Shown piece after piece: positions 49,824 to 61,001 of a stretch of 64,000 nt of DNA. Location of the stretch: NCBI GenBank assembly GCA_004794785.1, contig SJOL01009709.1, positions 782,149 through 846,148 on the forward strand, given 5' to 3'. The stretch's first letter is position 1; each line of letters opens with the position of its first letter. The position numbers and the translations under genes were made by a program. This DNA comes from Opisthorchis felineus (Eukaryota; Platyhelminthes; Trematoda; Opisthorchiida; Opisthorchiidae). The notes under the pieces were generated by a model. That model saw only the letters and a program-made list of their open reading frames with translations, was not told where the DNA came from and ran no database searches.

Positions 49824-50275
49824 GCTAGCCAAAGACGCAGCCAAACCCGGAGGCTACGAAGCAGACGGAGCCAGTGGGAATCCCGTTTTAACGCAATAAT
49901 TGCAACGTTTGATAACCAGCTTGATGCTCATCGCAAGTACGTTACAATCAGAGCAAAAGGAAGAACTATTTGATTGCAACTCGATACGGCTTCCGATATT
50001 ACGATTGTTTCCCGACGCACCTGGAGAAAGATCGGATCACCGAAACTCAGACAAACAATGAACACTGCCAGAAATGCTTCAGGTGGTAAGCTTCAACTAC
50101 TTGGTGAATTTGAATGTGAGATGGAGTAGCAGGCCACCGTGATTGTGGTATTGTCTATCTTGCTGCTTGTGAGCTTACTGTCCTAGGCATAGACTGGATC
50201 GATCGCTTGCATGTTTCATCTTTCATCTTTCTTGCATCGACAACTTATGCATATCAAAACCAACCCGAATCTTAA
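49824..50275 (+). pseudogene. pol: Protease region of pol
   Basis: Same frame as gag after its stop. Q-L-D-T-A-S-D-I-T-I-V at 49977-50009 is the aspartic protease active site (D-T-A/G). An in-frame TGA at 49971-49973 lies just ahead of it. 50130-50270 (stop at 50128) is degraded and includes the end of the protease (the D-W-I-D-like segment). Confidence 0.8.
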
Positions 50276-51585
50276 GTGTCTGGGGCGCGTATCCCAGTCG
50301 ATGCCGCGATCCTACGACTACAAGAGAAATATGATGACGTTTTCTGCGAATGTCCCGGATGCTGCTCGAAAGCAAAAGCGGTGCTCCATCTGCGCCCGGA
50401 CGTTCAGCCAGTTTTCAGACCAAAAAGGTCAGCGCCATACGCGGTTTTACCAATCCTCGATGCCGAACTCAAACCCCTTGAAGATGCCGGGGTCCTGAAA
50501 CCGGTGAGTTACTCCACATCGGCTGCACCAGTCGTGGTTGTCAAAAAGCCAATGGGTGCCGTACGTATCTGTGTCGATTACTCTATGGGCTCGAATGATG
50601 TACTATCCGTTGCAGTTACCTGCCAAGATGAACGACGGCACTCATTTTGCAAAATTGGATCTTTCAGAAGCCTACCTGCAAGTTCAAGTCTCAGAGGAAT
50701 CCAGACACCTCCTGACGATTAATGTGCATCGTAGCCTATTTCAGTTCACTCTATTGCCGTTCGGAGTGAAAACTGCGCCAGCCATCTTCCAGCAGATATG
50801 GACACGATGCTGTGTTATCGGACAGGAGTTGCCAAAATCTTGACGACACCATTGCCGTGGGGGCCACTAAAGATGACCTTCTGTCTCTGCCAGCGGTTAA
50901 ATGACTATGGGTTCCAGCTGAAGAAAGAAAAATGTGAGTTCCTCTTGAGTTCTGTGAAGTACTTTGGTTTTATTATCGACAAAAATGGCCGTCGACCCGA
51001 CCCATCCAATATCGACGCAATTGCGAGAATGCCCCCACCTTCGAATGTTGCTGAACTCAAGTCTTTTTTGAGGTTGAATGGCTGCTACAGCACCTTCCTG
51101 TCAATTATGCACCGTTCGCGCGAATCTTTCAACAAACGTTTGATCAAAGGATGTCAGTGGGATTGGTCACGCGGCTGTCAGCTTGCATTGGAAGAAGTGA
51201 AGTGGCTGTTGCAGTCTGAACTTCTACTCACTCACTTCAACCCCCAGCTGCCTATCGTTCTCACAACTGACGCATCGAACAGTGGAGTTGGTGCAGTCAT
51301 TTCTGATACATTCCCAGATGGCACGCGAAAGGCGATCGCTCATGCCGCAAGGTTGCTGGCTCCAGCTGAACTGAATTACGGTCAGATTGAGAAAGAAGCG
51401 CGAGCCATCATTTTTGGGGTGAAAAAGCTCCACAAAATGCTTTACGGCCGACACTTCACGCTTGTGACGGATCACAAACACTGTTGGCTATATTCGGTTC
51501 CAAGAAATGTATCCCGGTCTACACAGCTAACCCTCTACAACGATGGGCCACGATTCTGCTTGGCTACAACTTTACCATAAATTGT
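50276..51585 (+). pseudogene. pol: Reverse transcriptase and RNase H region of pol
   Basis: Coding switches frame at about 50590, 50800-50850 and 51480. RT blocks: Y-A-V-L-P-I-L-D-A-E-L-K-x-L-E-D-A-G (about 50432-50490), V-R-I-C-V-D-Y, then F-A-K-L-D-L-S-E-A-Y-L-Q-V (first catalytic aspartate), L-P-F-G-V-K-T-A-P-A-I-F-Q, and N-L-D-D-T at 50836-50850. The usual Y/F before L-D-D is replaced by N. RNase H follows: L-T-T-D-A-S-N-S-G-V-G-A-V (about 51260-51300), L-N-Y-G-Q-I-E-K-E-A, and V-T-D-H-K at 51464-51478. In life these copy the element's RNA into DNA and remove the RNA. The frame breaks make it inactive. Confidence 0.88.
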
Positions 51586-53007
51586 GCCTCAACCGAGAAA
51601 ATTGGGCAGGCCGATGGGCTAACGCGCTTAATTGCTTCCCATGAAATGGAACCAGAAGACACCGTCATAGCAACCGTTGTCGTCGAACCGGAAACCCATG
51701 CTGTGATGTTGGAGACCATGAACGAACTACCCGTGACTTTTGACGCGGTCCGAGATGCCACCAAAATGACAGCATACTACAAAAGGCAATGGAGTACCCC
51801 CAATCCAGCCGGCCAACAACCTGTCCATCAGGGGAACTCCGGAAACCTTTTCCACGACTGAGTTCATCGACTGTTTTCAGTGGCTGTCTTCTCCTTGGTG
51901 ACCGAATTGTCCTTTCCACCGAACTTCGCCACCGGGTCCTAGCACAGTTCCACGGTGGACATCCAAGGATAAGCCGCATGAAGTCCCTTGCTCGCAGCTA
52001 TGTTAACTGGCCTGTTATGGATGAGCACATGGAGCAGGTATGTCGGAGTTGTTCCAGTTGGGCAGCTGCACAGAAGTTGACCAACCAACAGTCGCCGCAG
52101 CTTTGGACACAGCCAGAAAAACTATGGTCCCTCATTCTTGGTGATTTTGCCGGACCAGTTAACGGACAAAGCCTTTTCATCGTTGTCGATGCATTCGGTA
52201 AGCGGCCTGAAGTCCTTATTATGTCTGAGACAACAACGATGGCAACCATCACTAAACTGCGGCATTTGTTTTCAGTATTCGGTATCCCGGAAACTATTGT
52301 GTCCGACAATGGTACTCAGGTCACCTCCCAACAGTTTAGCGAATTCGTTCGAAGACACGGCATCACACGTGTTACTTCCCCACCATTCCATCCCCATTCC
52401 AACGGTAAAGCTGAACGGTTCGTGGACACTTTTAAACGCGCGTTGACAAAAGTAGAAGGGGGAGGACCATGACAGAGGTTCTGGATACGTTCCTGCTAAA
52501 TTATAGAGCAACTCCTAGTCCACAGTCTCCAGGCGGCCGCTCTCCAGCAGAGGTTATGATGAACACACTGTTGAGAATTACCCATGACGCTATCCTGCCA
52601 ACACTCACGTGTTTTCAATCACCGACAGGGGGGAAAACAACGTTCAGTCCTGGAACCGTGTGCTTGTCAGGGACTATCGCCCCTGGCACCGATGGTGGAC
52701 TGTTGGAGTCGTCCTCAAAAGAACCAGTCAGGTGATTTTTAGGGTCCAGGTGAGATCATTGATATGGAAACGACACGTCAATCAGCTACGGCCAACTGAG
52801 TGCCCGATCCCAAAAGCGGAAGAACAGTTACTAGGCGTCAACCTGCTGCTTGAAACCTTTGACCTCCCAAGATCAGCACCAATAGCCACCGTTTCACATG
52901 TACCTTCCAAGACGGATCCATTGCTGCAACCGAGGTGTCGTACCCGGTCGCGCCAGACGACTGGTGGAACCTTTTCAACATGGTCCGCGCCGAAAATCTT
53001 ACGTTGA
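51484..53007 (+). pseudogene. pol: Integrase region of pol
   Basis: 51484-51861 carries the RNase H-integrase connection (G-Q-A-D-G-L-T-R-L, the usual A-D-x-L-S/T-R). 51789-52472 carries the integrase: the zinc-binding H-G-G-H-P...C-R-S-C, then the catalytic core with L-G-D-F-A-G-P, S-D-N-G-T-Q and H-S-N-G-K-A-E-R. The three acidic D, D, E residues are kept. The frame then changes at about 52470 (L-N-Y-R-A-T-P) and 52610, ending with the conserved tail K-R-H-V-N-Q-L-R-P-T-E (stop at 53005-53007). Confidence 0.88.
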
Positions 53008-53012
53008 ACGGC

Positions 53013-53025
53013 CAAAAAGAGGAGG
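53013..53025 (+). promoter_or_regulatory. Polypurine tract
   Basis: AAAAAGAGGAGG immediately before the 3' LTR; primer for plus-strand DNA synthesis in this element type. Confidence 0.85.
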
Positions 53026-53318
53026 TATCAGGGAGGTCATAATCCTAAAAGCAACCCAGAACGCTCGGAACCTACTGAGACCCTGATACTCCACCAAAAT
53101 CTCAATAGGAAAGCCGGCGAGCACCCAGGCCAATCAAGCATTCAATCAATTTAGCAAAAGCTTGGATCGATGAAAGTAAAATTCAGATAGCGTGAGGTCG
53201 CTTGTAAGTGTTGCACCCGGACGCACTCGCTTGTTCGCAATAAACCTGTTGTGTTCCCTATCGGTCAGTCTTTCTCCGGCACTAGGCATTGGGATGGGAA
53301 CAGCAGTCAGACATAACA
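53026..53318 (+). repeat. 3' LTR
   Basis: 293 bp, TATCAGGGAGG to ...ATAACA, AATAAA at 53239-53244. About ten differences from the 5' LTR, concentrated at both ends (…TCCTCATCGGTGAA versus …TCCCTATCGGTCAG). Confidence 0.93.
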
Positions 53319-53323
53319 AAGAT

Positions 53324-55479
53324 GAAAACGATCGAATCATTCTTGAAGTACTTTATGGGTGTCATTTTAGCGGCCAATCCTGAAAATGTGCCAGCTTTTT
53401 CTATTTTGCCTTCAGTGGAGCAGTGGGTAAAGAATCAGCCCCGGTTGTGGGAATTATTGTGGCCTCATACTTAAACCAGCCCTTTACGGTGCAATTTATT
53501 TTCAATGCCCATAAGGTGTTTTGACTATATAATGCGGCGGGCAGGCAATTATTGTACCAAAAGAACCCTGTGCAAGCCGATGATATTCACAAAATAATCT
53601 CCGGGATTACGAGACCAGGTACATAGCGGAAACGAAACGAAACATAGGTATGCAAATTGTTGGACAGAAAAGGAACGAAATTATTCATTGATTGGGGAAA
53701 GATTCGGCAGCCGTACCTCATGCCCTGACGGAAGGCTACACGGCACCGATTGATCAAGACAACACCCAAAAGCAACTTTTCATCATGTGCGTAGGTCCCG
53801 CCCATTGCTTCCCAACCAGCATGCACCAAACGATTGGACGGCTAACAGTTATTTGCTTATGACCGATTAACAGCAAAAAGACGTGAATATGACTGAGTAA
53901 CGCCCGCGGTCACCGTGGACACGTTCAACCCCGACCTGACTATTACGAGTAGGGCGCAGAATGTTGGTTGCTTTCATGCTGCGCCAATTTAAGTATGTTT
54001 TGTTGGTAGTTATAATCAGTTAGCCTCCGAAGGAAGCTACTGGGACGCTGAACAGTAGAAAAGTGTTGTGCTCTTTTTCAAGTACTACATCAGTCTAACA
54101 TCTCTGTAGTGGAGTTGAATAAGCCAGAAAGCTTGTTAAAAATAGTCACTTGCCAAAACGAAACCAACTTGGAGCATGCCGCCAAGTTCACAGACAGGTT
54201 GCAACTCACTCTCGAAATCCTTCCATCTCAACTTACCATGGTCATATTTACGCTTCTTTCCATATTAAACCTAGTCTCTGTTTATCAGAGACAAGGTTTA
54301 TCTGTTCAGAGGAAATGACGCCAAACTCAGTCAAGCCCACCGAGAATCGAGGCTGAAATACATGGCCGAATCTGATATCGGAAACCGTATCCCATCAACC
54401 CCAAGTCTACGAGTCTACAAACTTCTGCCTGTTGAACCTGCTGAATCTGACGAGCCCACTGAATAGCAAGATGGAATCAACCAATCAGAACACAGGTACT
54501 CTTGGCCGCTAAACGTTCGAGGCCTGCGCTGAGGTTGAAGTTCCAGGCATCTGGTTAGATCGGGTGGGGGTTAGCCTACTCTAGTTGCAACAAAATCGGC
54601 CGACAACCAATAATAAAGTGATCGACCAGCTAGATATCTCTTCTCCTGGAAATCTGACCCCAATAAACGAGGAGTGGCGACCTTAAGCGGGCGCACTATG
54701 GATTAGATGACAGCGCGCAGTTTGAAACAGGCGCGAACGGATGAGGCATTTTCGCGGTTGCAGCACAAACGGAGAGGACTAATTAAAGGAAAAGAGCTTC
54801 AAAATTCTAATGACCGCGGTTGTCTCTAAGGGAAAAGTGGAGCGCCATACGAATTTTGACCAGGCTGTTTCCTTTCCCGCGTCTTCAACTATCTTGGACA
54901 GTCTTCTCTTTCGTTTTAGGAAACGAAATAGAGATTTTATGAAATCTCTAAGCGCTTAGTACTCATAAGAAATCCACCAAAAGCTCTGAAAAACGTACGC
55001 ATCATCATTGGCAATTGCTCCCGCCGTGGTTTTCACAGCAATGTAGCCAATATTTTAGTATGATATCATACCATCAGTTATATGACTGCACGGGTCTCCC
55101 CGTGGAGCAATAAATTGCATAATTGTAACTATCCCATGGCTGGTGGTATACTTCCTATATTGTCAAGGCTCATCCACAGGTATATGGTGCCACCACCCAC
55201 CGGCCCCTTGGTTGAACGCCCTCCAAATCCCAACTCAGCACTGCCTGCTTCAGGTCCAGTGCAGACTCCAGCTGACCCATCTCCTCGCTGAAAAGTCGGC
55301 CAAAACCCTGTTCGCAAGACCAGATGAGAGCACCGGTGCTTCACTGCCGTACAACCATGTCAATTTATTCCAACAAATCCTTGAATCTGAAGAAGAAAGG
55401 AATAGGGCAGGGAGGGGATCTAGGGCTAGCCTACGACGAACACCCGAGGTACCTACACCTCCAACGCTCAGTTAGACAA
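53324..55479. other. Intergenic, nothing recognised
   Basis: Continues the DNA that was interrupted by the LTR retrotransposon. Overlapping frames at 55082-55475 (proline-rich in one frame) have no domain I recognise; the segment 55130-55480 is GC-richer and may be a repeat. Confidence 0.4.
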
Positions 55480-57400
55480 TCTGGATAGCATCTGACTGCA
55501 TGAATGCCACTGGCATGGTTCAGTCGTCATATCGTCCCTAGCCGAAGGCAGGGGTGACCGTGTGGGCCTCATCCTGAAAGGCGAACAGCACCAAAACTGT
55601 TCGTAACATCCTTCAGTCCCTGTCAAATTCTGTTCTCCTCTAGATTTCTGCTGCTCTCAATTAGACTCGACGAACAGCGCTTGTCTCGGCAGGCGGTAAA
55701 TTGGCATGCGTAACACATGGCCCCGCCACCTCAGCTTGCAGTGCTCGATGCCTTCTTTTTAAGTAGTATCTGCCTCACCCAGGAGCTAATGCAGTTCCGG
55801 TGATACGTATAAGGTCCCACAAATTCCACTGTCACTCCTTATGTTCCCAGTGACATGTTCAAAGACAACGTCCTGCGTCATGACTTTGCGCTTTGTTGAC
55901 GTGAAGCGCGTGCCGAGGAACTGGATGATCCTAGTCAGTTTAGTATTGTTTGTGCTTCGTGCCCTTCCTAAATGAGAACAGTGTCGTCTGCATATTCCCG
56001 GTCGACAGGATTATCACTCGGATATCTGAACACCGGGGTTTGGAGACCTTCCAGTGTTCGCCTCATCTCATCAATTACGAAATTGAATAAAAATGGAGAG
56101 AGTGAACATCCTTTCTGGACATCACTGCTTTTGGGGAGCTCCCTATACATTCTCACGCGCCCACAGTTATGTGAATACAAACGGCGCATGAAATTCGCGT
56201 ACCTTGTTGCGCAAACGTGTTGAAAAGAACTATCCGGTCAACAAAATTGAATGCATCCTTGAAGTTAAGGAACCCTGAAATTGTAGGGCGCCCATACACA
56301 TGCGTTTGCTCTGGCTCTTGATGGAGCGTGAAGGTCTGGTCCATACAACCCCTTCCAGCCCGGAATCGTGCTTGCTGTCCTCGCATCCCCTATTCATGCA
56401 CCTTTGTAAGGCGGCGTAGAATGAGCGACGCAAAGTCTGGTACAACGGCAATCAAGCTAGCTCTGTGATTGACACACATTTCGAGCACCCTTTTTGAGAA
56501 TGAGCACCGTGTATCAACTCACGCTAGTTGATTGGGACAATCTGTTTTACCCAGATAGAAACCAAAAAGTTAGACAAGCACCGACTGAGGATTTTATCTC
56601 CATCTTTGGACAGAGTGGGTAGGAGTTCGTCAAGACCAACAGGTCGTTGACAGCTGAGAGTCAACGCACTTACTTAACTCCGAAGGCACCGGAGATTCCA
56701 AGTTCACTGTCGATGGCTGCCTTGCTGGCTGGTAATATGGCTGAGCAGCTGCAGGTGACCAGTAGAATTGGCTATAAAGGATTCAGGCGCTGTTGCGTTT
56801 CCAAGACGAGCGAGCTGTTTTTACTAGTGATTGTGTCGCTCACCGGAGGCTTCTTTGGCCCGTTGCGTGTAGCGGCTGCAATAGTTTACGCACATTCCTA
56901 GAGTTTCCTGGCTCCCCAACTCTTCAGTTTCTCGATTCGGTGCTCTCTTTTACCTGATGCCTGACAGTTTTTCGAGTGATATTGCACTCTCGACCAGGAG
57001 AGATACGTGTCGTAGCTTTGAGCAGTTTTAGAATGTTACTCGAGATCCAGTGCCTAGTTCTGGTTTGTTGAATCATTCCACAAATGGAGCTCCTAGTATC
57101 CTGCAGGGTTGCAGACAGTACCTTCCAGTAGGAGCCAACATCAGAAGACGTCTTGTCCGAAAGAGACTGCGGTAGTTGGTTATGGTAGGCTTATTTCACA
57201 TCAGGGCTTCTCAATGGCCAGGCGTGGTGTACTCACCTTGTGCGCCCTTGAGAAGCACAACGGGAAGCAGCAACGAACAAGCGCGTGCTCAGATTCCACA
57301 CAGGTATTTCAGAACGAGTGACAGTCAGTAATTGGCCCACGACACCTATTGCTAATGGCGATATGGTCTATGTGTTGAAGGACGGCTCGCATTCGAGGGA
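55480..57400 (-). mobile_element. RTE-type LINE remnant (minus strand)
   Basis: Read from 57400 down to 55480. Near 57390-57330, H-I-D-H-I-A-I is the end of an endonuclease domain. Near 57310-56900 is the basic connecting segment (frames mixed). 56640-56560 has D-E-L-L-P-T-L-S-K-D-G. 56386-56153 has A-R-F-R-A-G-R-G-C-M-D-Q and F-L-N-F-K-D-A-F-N, where the catalytic aspartate of the first RT block is replaced by asparagine. 56189-55968 has K-G-C-S-L-S-P-F-L-F-N-F and the intact Y-A-D-D. Near 55745-55680, R-W-R-G-H-V-L-R-M-P is the C-terminal motif typical of RTE relatives. Frame changes are frequent. A SINE copy lies just to the right. Confidence 0.75.
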
Positions 57401-57460
57401 GGGGGTGCCATGTGGCTAGGTGACTTCGGTTGTTTCAGAAGTTAGTACTGCACAGAAACA

Positions 57461-57662
57461 GCATCCAGATGGCTCAGTGCTTAAAGCTCGAATTTACTGA
57501 CCGGAAAATTCGTGATCTGAATCCCACCTCTGCAACTGGACTTCTCCTGTCTAGGCTTGGACAACCTGGCAGTATCTCAGCCCTCGTGCTTCCTTCGGGT
57601 AGCATAGCAGCTAGGCACCGGAAGGGTGTTACAGCTGAAGGATTATTGTTTTTACAGAAATA
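57461..57662 (+). repeat. tRNA-derived SINE, copy 2
   Basis: tRNA-like head with A-box TGGCTCAGTGC (57470-57480) and B-box-like GATCTGAATCC (57514-57524). A body with CTGGACTTCTCCTGTC and GCACCGGAAGGGTGTTACAG follows, then an ATTATTG/T-rich end. Better preserved than copy 1 at 1136-1330. The minus-strand open frame over it is a shadow. Confidence 0.75.
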
Positions 57663-59490
57663 GTCTGTGGTCAGCACATAACTGCAGCAGGCGTTCGTCT
57701 TTGTCCGTACGCCTTGATTCCAGTCCTAGACGACCACCCAATTGAGCCTCAGCCGCGCTAAGACTACCTAATTCTGCACTCATATCCTTGCAACCACGAC
57801 AATATCTTAGCCATTTGCTCGGCGAAACAAGGCGCTCTTAGCTTCGTAAAAGCTGTCTTTGAGTGTTTCAGAGCTACAGTCTATGGGGGGCGTAGACAGA
57901 TACGATGATTAGGTAGTGATGATTGGCGCGTTTACGAGACACACGTGTTGCCAAACGAACTACACAGGCGGCTATCAGCGAGCAGCCTTTCAAACAGGGA
58001 CCATTCAGCTCGGTTGGTTGGAACAATAACAACCTCAGCAGCACCAGCAGCAGTGGATTCCTGATCAGCTGAGGTGCGAAATCACAAGTGAGCGGAAGCG
58101 GATGCATAGTTCAATTCAACAACCGTATTTGGGTCTTAAATCATCAGACACCATACATTAATAGGAAGCGAGTTTAGCGTGTATGCATGAGCAGTCTGTT
58201 GTCCGGCTTGTTTCAGAGTGCCACCGTTGAAGGCTACCGAATGAACTGAGCGTCAATGCTTGGAGGTTGATTTCGAAATGTATGTGGCTGTGGTTGCCGA
58301 GCCAACTGTGGATATTGCAGCTAGTGGTAATGGGCGACTAACGGATCTGTCAGTTCTTAATAATGGACCTACGTAAATACCACTGGCAACGGGGTGAGGA
58401 GGGGTGGGGTTAAGAGCGAATATATGGAAGACAAAGAAGGGGGTGTCAGTAGTAGTCTGTTTTCGCCTACCAGCTCTGCTATATGCGGGAAGTAAGGCGA
58501 CCAGGCTGATGGCACTGCACGGTGGCCCATGTAGCATGAGAATATTGTTAGTTGTATCATGGTTGTACCTGGGCTGGGATACTGCCATGGCGCCAAAACC
58601 TAGATAGGAGGACGATTAGGGTCCTCAACCAAGGACTTGTCTCAAAAGCCTAACCGCAACGTAGCGGTTGTTGATGTAAGACCGTCAGAGCAGCCTACAT
58701 TTTTAAGGAGCAAGTCGCTAAACTTTTCAACCCCCAACCTTAGGATCGGGAGACTGTTAGTAAGACCTCCAACCATTGACCAATCTGGTATGAGAGGCCC
58801 TATGAGGGTCATACGTACATCCTCCGGTATAGGTCAGTGGCTTATGGGAGTGCCCACAGTCACACCGTGGTACAATCCAATCTCTTTGTGGGTCGTCAAA
58901 ACAGATGAAGCCTGGCGCCACCCCACTCATGATCCTGACCATGCGTGGGAAATCATCGGGAATCACTGCGTCGCTCGAAAGTAGGATGACAGATACACCC
59001 AGCAAGCCACACCAGCGGCCAAGCGCGTTACTAGCGACCAGCACCTATACAAGATTGTCAATCGAACCAGCAAGGTGAAGCAAAATACCCTCTTTGCAAA
59101 CCACCATCGGCAGAAAGACCGCACTGAAGAACGCAGAAGACGCCCTGCCAAGACATCACCTATCCGGATCTGTCACATCTGCTGTTATTACCACCGCCAC
59201 TACCCCATTCCAAATGGAGACGGAGTCAACCGTGTGATCTCACCGGTTTCAGTTAGGCAAAATTCTAAAGCCCCATGAAAGAATTTTACCGATGGGATTG
59301 ACAGTGGTCCTTTTCTTGGCGAGCGACTTTGTGGGACGACTGTTCAACCAGTACCAAAACTTTCTCAGCACGTCTTATGTTCCGACCCCGGGTATGAGAG
59401 TATCCGATCCGGTGGACTGAAGGTCGATCACCTGTCTCCATGTCTTCTCCAAATTTGTAGCAGCATCTGGGAAAGTGTCTCGAGAAAGTG
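57663..59490. other. Unrecognised region, possibly repeat 5' DNA
   Basis: No domain identified. 58253-58607 is open on both strands; 58637-58984 (plus, 115 codons) and 58757-59044 (minus) overlap. 59075-59278 has a C-H-I-C-C-Y-Y-H-R-H segment, which looks zinc-knuckle-like but is too irregular to call. Because it precedes RTE-type LINE coding DNA in the same direction, part of it could be that element's 5' region; this is a guess. Confidence 0.3.
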
Positions 59491-59499
59491 AGGTTCATC

Positions 59500-60052
59500 G
59501 CTCCGTTTCTTCTATCTGATTACTCTCCCACAGACTCTAGCTCTCAGTGTGCCAAGGACAATTTCTATGGTGCTCTAGGTGCTCTTTCTCAACGGGCTTG
59601 GCCATTGAAAAGTCCGTGGACCCAGAGATCGAACTAACCCCATCAAAACCGGTCTCTTCGAAGCCTGTCGCCTGGTCGAATGTCGTATGTCAACGACCAA
59701 TAAAGACATATCCAAAGCGCTACACAACGCCAGAACCTCCGTCTGCGGTACAACCCAGCCAGCCTTATCCAAGTCTTGGATTTCTGATAGGGCCATGACT
59801 TTGCTGGAGACTCTGCGACAGATTCCTTCCCATCGCACCTGCAACCCATTTCAATGCATAATCCAATGCCAGGTGAAACTGAGTGTCCGTGCATATCGAG
59901 AATCCTGGTGGACCCGAAAGGGTGAAGAAATGAAAGAAGCGAAAAATACCGGAAATGTCCGCAGGTTGTTCCATTCGGTCCGTTCGACTGGTCATCGGAA
60001 GCTTCTTGTCAGTGAAGCCATCGGGGAACAAAATGGTTGTCTGATACCCAGC
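59500..60052 (+). pseudogene. RTE-type LINE fragment (plus strand)
   Basis: About 59545-59640 gives A-K-D-N-F-Y-G-A-L-G-A-L, as found within the endonuclease of this LINE group. 59687-60052 gives the linker between endonuclease and RT: I-P-S-H-R, R-E-S-W-W-T-R-K-G-E-E-M, G-N-V-R-R-L-F-H-S-V-R-S-T-G and V-S-E-A-I. The similarity stops abruptly at 60052 where an LTR-like sequence begins, so the RT part is missing or lies beyond the window. Confidence 0.7.
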
Positions 60053-60222
60053 TGTCATGACTATGTAAACCACACTTTTGATTTATCATTAACTGTCATC
60101 ATTAATTGTGACGCCATATTTTCAGCCCATGTACTGCCGTTATTAGACGATTAAAACTTACGTTACGCCCTTCTATTCTGTCTTTCTTCTAATCTCGACC
60201 TCGAACCTCACCACTCGCAACA
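60053..60222 (+). repeat. Probable 5' LTR of the CsRn1-like element
   Basis: Placed by the break in LINE similarity at its left, a TG start (TGTCATGA) and a CA end (CTCGCAACA), with gag-like coding DNA following. There is no second copy in the window to confirm it, and no convincing primer-binding site follows. 170 bp would be short for this clade. Confidence 0.4.
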
Positions 60223-60239
60223 ATTTAATCGTTTAATAA

Positions 60240-61001
60240 AGGAGTGGATCATATTCTCCTACCTTCGATTTTTGATGCTGACTCATTGGTTCCGTATCTT
60301 CAAAGCCTACATTAATTCAATCAAACATGAAGGTCTCATACGTACCATTGACCACACGGTCTATGATCTATTGCAGAATGTACCGACCATGATTCTGCGA
60401 TAACCTTACTGGAAACATTTATATTCGCCCAAAAAATATCGTGTATGCACGCCATCTCTTAGCTACCTACAAACAAAAACCCAGTCAAGGTCTTGGCCAG
60501 TTCATCCAAAAGTTGAGGTTGCTTGCTTAATACTGTGAATTCAATGCAGTATCTGCTGTGGAGCACACAAAAGAAGCAATTCGAGATGCCTTGATAACTG
60601 GATTGCAGTCGGGTTCCATTCGGGAGAAGCTGCTAACCCGGCAAGAATTAAACCTTGACAAAGCTCACGAAGCCACCCAAGCTCTCGAACTTGCACGAAA
60701 ACAATCACATTCTTACACATATGGACAATCTGTTACTTGTTCTGTGTCTACCCCCTCTTACTCTGTTAATGCCGAAACAACGGTTCCTTGCGCTACACAA
60801 CAAACGTGCTGCTTTTGTGGGAACCCCAAGCACCCTCGTGATAGGTTTCCTGCTAAAGAATCGGTTTGCAAAAGTTGTAGGAACATAGGACACTTTCAAC
60901 ACGTCTGTAGATTCAAGACCTCGAAATATAACGTGGGCTCAGCTCAAGATTCCTCAATCTCTTCGTTATTCTGTGCACAATTGTCACAATTGTCTATCTA
61001 A
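60240..61001 (+). pseudogene. gag: Gag fragment of the CsRn1-like element
   Basis: 60375-60540 reads T-D-H-D-S-A, Y-A-R-H-L-L-A-T-Y-K-Q-K-P and L-G-Q-F-I-Q-K-L in shifting frames. 60558-61001 is open to the stop, with a zinc-knuckle pair near residues 84-117. The first, C-F-C-x4-H-x4-F, has lost its last cysteine (F). The second, C-K-S-C-x4-H-x4-C, is intact. It overlaps the next frame (pol, 60973) by 29 bases in the +1 frame, which could reflect programmed frameshifting in the ancestor or only decay. Confidence 0.78.

Larger units (their letters stand above)
48589..53323 (+). mobile_element. Complete Ty3/gypsy LTR retrotransposon (4.73 kb with target duplication)
   Basis: All structural parts are present: a 5-bp target duplication AAGAT (48589-48593 and 53319-53323), two 293-bp LTRs, a primer-binding site, gag, pol in the order protease-RT-RNase H-integrase, and a polypurine tract. 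The two LTRs differ at about ten positions by eye (about 3.4 percent), so the insertion is neither new nor very old. The tight double zinc knuckle and the wording of pol suggest the Mag-like lineage; this assignment is inference. Pol is broken by at least six frame changes. The element is annotated here as found. Confidence 0.92.

Noticed and set aside
57474..57677. Minus-strand open frame as a small protein gene
   Set aside because: Antisense of the SINE body; no start context or domain.
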